Part shown: positions 51,314 to 53,994 of the stretch, in pieces
Position numbering within the stretch: position 1 is the first letter of the stretch
Layout: every line of letters starts with the position of its first letter
Assembly: GCA_002508705.1 (NCBI GenBank)
Contig: DAYL01000034.1
Coordinates: 127,483 to 181,476 of the forward strand
Source of the DNA: Methanoculleus sp. UBA374
Lineage (GTDB): Archaea; Halobacteriota; Methanomicrobia; Methanomicrobiales; Methanoculleaceae
Length of the DNA: 53,994 nucleotides
Direction of reading: 5' to 3'
Notes under the pieces: generated by a model
Told to the model about the DNA's origin: nothing
What the model saw: the letters and a program-made list of their open reading frames with translations, nothing else
Database searches by the model: none
Made by a program: the position numbers and the translations under genes

Positions 51314-51632
51314 CGCAACCGTTCACAATCGTTTCTACAGTTTGGATATAGTTATAGGGAAAACAGCAAGGATTGCCCCCTCATTTCAAAAAACGTATCC
51401 TGGAATCGTACGATCCTGTTCCATCGCGCCAGATGTACGTTGGGTCGTCCTGTCCCAACGGGATTGTGCGAAACTACCAAAAGCCGCAACCCGTCTGTTT
51501 TTTGCGGCAAAAGCCGCCCGAAAATTATTCTATAAATAATTTGCAGGGTAACGAGTGTATGTAACATCGCGGGAATGAAGCTCCATCAGAGTCACGATGG
51601 CCGAGTGCATTCGAATCTGATGGAATATTCTT
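51314..51632. other. promoter and hairpin-rich gap before tRNA-Cys copy 2
   Basis: Two clear dyads: GCCGCAA (51483-51489) with TTGCGGC (51502-51508), and AAATTATT (51522-51529) with AATAATTT (51535-51542). The half-palindrome GTTCACAAT (51321-51329) and a TATA-like element serve MFS transporter 2. No gene. Confidence 0.55.
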
Positions 51633-51712
51633 GCCAAGGTGGCGGAGTGGCTACGCGGTTGACTGCAGATCAGCTGTATCCCGGTTCGAATCCGGGCCTT
51701 GGCTCTTCTTTT
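51632..51712 (+). repeat. 81-bp direct repeat, right copy (tRNA-Cys)
   Basis: Exact match of 40236-40316; flanks differ immediately outside on both sides. Confidence 0.9.
51633..51704 (+). tRNA. tRNA-Cys (GCA), copy 2
   Basis: 72 nt, identical to the tRNA-Cys at 40237. No clear TATA box directly upstream (the closest AT-rich box is about 90 bp away), unlike copy 1, so this copy may be silent. Right border of the island. Confidence 0.95.
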
Positions 51713-52016
51713 GTTGAAACTCGTTTGCACGGCGGTAGGTGCGGGACGGGAAGCCAAAAACGGCTGAAGTTATGCGCCGGGCCCTCAGGGGCGGGATAGG
51801 CCCCTGAGGGCGGCATACTAAAGATTATTCTCAGGGGTTGCTCGATTCTGGACCTGTGCCCGGACATCCCGGTCATTTGAAGACGCCGTCGGAGACACCG
51901 CGGCGCAAAACGATATTCGATGAATCCGGGAGAACTTCCGCAACGGGTGAAACCGCAAAAATTCACCTGCGACGGGGGGAGGATGGGGCGTCTTTGGGAA
52001 GAGCAGCCGTCTCCTC
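51713..52016. other. gap with a 12-bp perfect hairpin
   Basis: No gene. A perfect 12-bp stem GCCCTCAGGGGC (51781-51792) with GCCCCTGAGGGC (51800-51811), 7-base loop, lies 205 bp after the stop of the minus-strand gene at 52017. A second small dyad AGCC-AAAAA-CGGCT (51752-51764 region) provides T residues on the minus strand, so a terminator role is possible. Confidence 0.5.
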
Positions 52017-52970
52017 TCACGGGGAGAGGTTGAGACCAGCCTCGTAGTGGGGCGGCGCGCGATGCACCTCGTCGATGAGGGTTGTATCGAATATCCGCTT
52101 CTCAGGGATGGGGCCGGAGATGTATCCTGCCGCGGCAAGAGCCTCCACAAACCTCATCGTCGATGCGATGTACTCTCTCGGGAGTGCGGCACAGTACTTG
52201 GGGGAGATCGTGTAAGCCTCCATCACGAACCCGGGATCAACCATCCCCCCCGTCACCCTGGAGACGATCCGGGCAGCCCCATGCGGATCGTGCCGGATAA
52301 ACTCGCACGCCTCTTCGTGGGCCCGAAGGAACCGGGAGAAGAGGGCGGCATGTTCGGCCACCTCTCCCGCGGCGATGATGCCGTAACTCGGGTTGTAGGG
52401 CCAGACGACATCCGCGGGCATGACGATCCTCGCGTTCGCGTAGCGGCGTGCGGTCACGGCAAGCGCGGGTGTTCCCGCCGCCGCTGAGATCTCCCCGTTT
52501 AAGAGTGCATCCGGGATGAAATCCGCCCAGGGGTAGTTAATCACCCGGATATCGTCTATCCCGTATCTTCGGAGGAGATCGTTGACGATGACGTCGTGGA
52601 TCGATCCTTTCGGAGGGCACCCGATGGCGGTCCCCTTGAACTGTGAGAGAAATGCAGGTACGCCGGCGCACTCGTCGAGGGCTTTCCACTCTTCCCCCGC
52701 AATGCCGACGGTCCCCTCGATGTGGCCCCCGGCGATGCACCGGAGCGCGGCGCCTCTGTCGATCCCGATGATCACCGGCGGCAGGCCGATATAGCCGAGA
52801 TCAAGGCTCCCCTCCCGCATTGCGTTTACGATATCCGGGCCTGACGGGTGGAGGGTCCACTCTGCCTGTATGCCGAGCGCCTGCAGGGTCTCGGTTCCCT
52901 GCAGGACGAATGAGGTGTGGTAGACGGTGGAGAGATACCCGATCCTGAGTCTGTTCTCCTGGTATGGCAT
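52017..52970 (-). CDS. NitT/TauT-type solute-binding protein without signal peptide
   Basis: 317 residues of the SsuA/NMT1-like fold: RIGYLSTVYHTSFVLQGTET, GSLDLGYIGLPPVIIGIDRG, GCPPKGSIHDVIVNDLLRR. The sequence starts MPYQENRLRIGYLS, straight at the first strand, so no export signal or anchor is present, and no permease or ATPase is adjacent. It could be a cytosolic sensor or an enzyme of a pathway that uses this fold. It lies outside the 81-bp repeats but next to them. Confidence 0.85.
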   Translation of the reverse strand: MPYQENRLRIGYLSTVYHTSFVLQGTETLQALGIQAEWTLHPSGPDIVNAMREGSLDLGYIGLPPVIIGIDRGAALRCIAGGHIEGTVGIAGEEWKALDECAGVPAFLSQFKGTAIGCPPKGSIHDVIVNDLLRRYGIDDIRVINYPWADFIPDALLNGEISAAAGTPALAVTARRYANARIVMPADVVWPYNPSYGIIAAGEVAEHAALFSRFLRAHEEACEFIRHDPHGAARIVSRVTGGMVDPGFVMEAYTISPKYCAALPREYIASTMRFVEALAAAGYISGPIPEKRIFDTTLIDEVHRAPPHYEAGLNLSP

Positions 52971-53183
52971 TCAATCACATCCTTGGATCTCTCTTCGGTC
53001 TTTCCGATAATTGAACCGGGAGGCGAATCTCTTTTTCGGCGGTTGCAGGTGCGATCTTCCGCATACGGCGGTCATGGGGAGGGACCCGGAAGCAGGAATG
53101 TGCCGGGGCGTCCTTGAGAAAAACCGGTGCTCCTCTCCCCGACTCTCCCGGAACCGTGTCTCTTCACATTCCGGACTCTTCGT

Positions 53184-53546
53184 TTATTTGTTCCTGATGA
53201 GCCATTTTTCGAGATCGATGCTTATGATCGTATCAATCTCCATTTCTCTCTCATTCTGGGCTGCGTTTTCGATGGATAGCCCGAAATGGCAGAGGCTCCT
53301 CTGTCGTGGTAAATGCTGGCTTTGCTGGACACTCTGGTTGATTTGTTTGGTTTTATGCAATTTTATCACCTCTGGAACGTCCTGTTCTCGTGTCCGTTCC
53401 GTTCGGTGCAGCGACTCTCTCCTGGTTGCTCTGTCTGCGTCCCCAGGAAGGAACCCACAATCGAATTGTATACTTTCTTCCTGCGTGTGGCGTAATTCGC
53501 ATTCGGGGAGCCTCTTCACAATTGTGAACGCTGATTCGTTACGCAC
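53184..53546 (-). CDS. doubtful small ORF, no family
   Basis: 120 codons. Charged, Gln-rich middle (KLHKTKQINQSVQQSQHLPR) and an acidic-hydrophobic end. No known domain, no membrane segment. The operator-like palindrome overlaps codons 7-11, so if transcribed from the TATA-like GCTTATGA near 53556 the real start may be further in. The call rests only on an open frame of this length in a region with no other gene. Confidence 0.25.
   Translation of the reverse strand: MRNESAFTIVKRLPECELRHTQEESIQFDCGFLPGDADRATRRESLHRTERTREQDVPEVIKLHKTKQINQSVQQSQHLPRQRSLCHFGLSIENAAQNEREMEIDTIISIDLEKWLIRNK
53515..53528. promoter_or_regulatory. palindrome TTCACAATTGTGAA, copy 2
   Basis: Identical 14-bp dyad to 40042 and 53977. 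On the minus strand it lies about 26 bp after a TATA-like GCTTATGA (around 53556), the spacing expected for an operator over the transcription start. Confidence 0.6.
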
Positions 53547-53746
53547 ACTCTGTCATAAGCATTGGGAAGACGGCAAAATGTAGCGGCAATCCCCTCGTGA
53601 TATGACCCGGAGTATCCCGACAATCCGATGTTTTACTTTCTGGTATCGTTTCGTTTTTTTTCTCCCGGCAGATATTGCCGACATGCCAGTGGATATATTC
53701 GCGGAAGGCTTACATAGGAGACAGCCCACAGCGGTGGACCGACCTT

Positions 53747-53818
53747 GCCAGGGTGGCGGAGTGGCTACGCGGTTGACTGCAGATCAGCTTTATCCCGGTT
53801 CGAATCCGGGCCCTGGCT
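53747..53818 (+). tRNA. tRNA-Cys (GCA), copy 3, diverged
   Basis: 72 nt. Differs from the other two by a compensated acceptor pair (GCCAGGG/CCCTGGC instead of GCCAAGG/CCTTGGC) and one variable-loop base. The preserved pairing argues that it is functional and under selection. Anticodon loop and T arm are unchanged. Confidence 0.95.
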
Positions 53819-53939
53819 TTTCTCTGCCCGTGCTGGATGCCGCGCTTTTGTATGATTTCTGTCTGGCGTGTCGGGATATTTGACGCTTGCTACTCCTGCG
53901 GATTGGCAAATGAACGGGTAAAATCCGCCTCTTTGAAAA

Positions 53940-53992
53940 GGTATAAGTGTTTATACCGCCATTCTAATTAATGGCGTTCACAATTGTGAACG
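53940..53992. promoter_or_regulatory. three tandem dyads with operator copy 3
   Basis: GGTATAA-gtgt-TTATACC (53940-53957), CGCCATT-ctaatt-AATGGCG (53957-53976) and CGTTCACAATTGTGAACG (53975-53992) follow one another with no gap. The TTATACC part reads as a TATA box whose start point would fall in the last dyad, the TTCACAATTGTGAA element (53977-53990). It probably controls a gene just past the window end. Confidence 0.65.
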
Positions 53993-53994
53993 TA

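Larger units (their letters stand above)
52971..53746. other. 776-bp region with one doubtful ORF and operator copy 2
   Basis: The minus-strand frame 53184-53546 (120 codons) contains the palindrome TTCACAATTGTGAA in its first codons and ends with EIDTIISIDLEKWLIRNK; no family is recognised, and a long plus-strand frame overlaps it. An AT-rich GGATATATTCG (53687-53697) lies about 50 bp ahead of tRNA-Cys copy 3 and is its likely promoter. Confidence 0.4.

Overview
The window is a piece of an archaeal chromosome, most likely from a hydrogenotrophic methanogen of the Methanomicrobiales (Methanoculleus-like). The sequence itself shows archaeal information-processing genes (RNase P proteins Rnp2 and Rnp3, ribosomal proteins L15e and L37Ae, RNA polymerase subunit P, an alpha proteasome subunit, prefoldin beta, NAC, a KEOPS Pcc1 subunit), an archaeal lipid prenyltransferase, a heterodisulfide-reductase-A-like flavoprotein, a tRNA-Tyr gene with an archaeal-type intron, and TATA-type promoters. 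The genus is an inference from gene content and the GC-rich core.

Left part (1-10.6 kb) is a defence and decay zone. A minus-strand operon encodes Cas6 and a complete type III-B effector (Cmr1, Cas10/Cmr2, Cmr3, Cmr4, Cmr5, Cmr6), followed by an orphan DNA methyltransferase. The Cas10 lacks an HD nuclease domain and carries GGVD where an active cyclase has GGDD. There is no CRISPR array, cas1, cas2 or CARF effector gene in the window. Upstream of cas6 lie a frameshifted PPK2 polyphosphate kinase fragment and a possible DUF1214 fragment.

The core (10.6-40.0 kb) holds compact housekeeping operons: DRG GTPase against Trm1; a prenyltransferase; the minus operon gamma-carbonic anhydrase / HdrA-like / MtnA / DUF116; CoaD against PyrBI; the minus operon DHH phosphoesterase / PUA protein / NAC / tRNA m1A methyltransferase; Nnr, MoaC; and the plus-strand operon L15e-Rnp3-Rnp2-PsmA-Sdo1-L37Ae-RpoP-Brix-Pcc1-PfdB, which lacks the exosome genes usually found after Sdo1. 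Then come LeuA, tRNA-Tyr and tRNA-Asp, a leaderless micro-membrane protein, PP2C phosphatase, two radical SAM enzymes, a pilin, a universal stress protein and a glycosyltransferase. Many convergent gene pairs overlap at their stop codons.

Right part (40.0-54 kb) is an accessory island. Two tRNA-Cys genes within identical 81-bp direct repeats (40236-40316 and 51632-51712) bracket 11.3 kb, and a third, diverged tRNA-Cys follows at 53.7 kb. Inside is a minus-strand operon that couples an ATP-driven 2-hydroxyacyl-CoA-dehydratase/benzoyl-CoA-reductase-type enzyme (activase plus two catalytic-subunit homologues) to a NitT/TauT-type permease and solute-binding protein, with a separately transcribed ABC ATPase, two paralogous MFS transporters and a SAM methyltransferase. 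No CoA ligase or CoA transferase is present, so the substrate is unknown; this is the strongest candidate for an undescribed system. A 14-bp perfect palindrome (TTCACAATTGTGAA) recurs three times around this region, each time near a plausible transcription start, and looks like an operator of an unidentified regulator.
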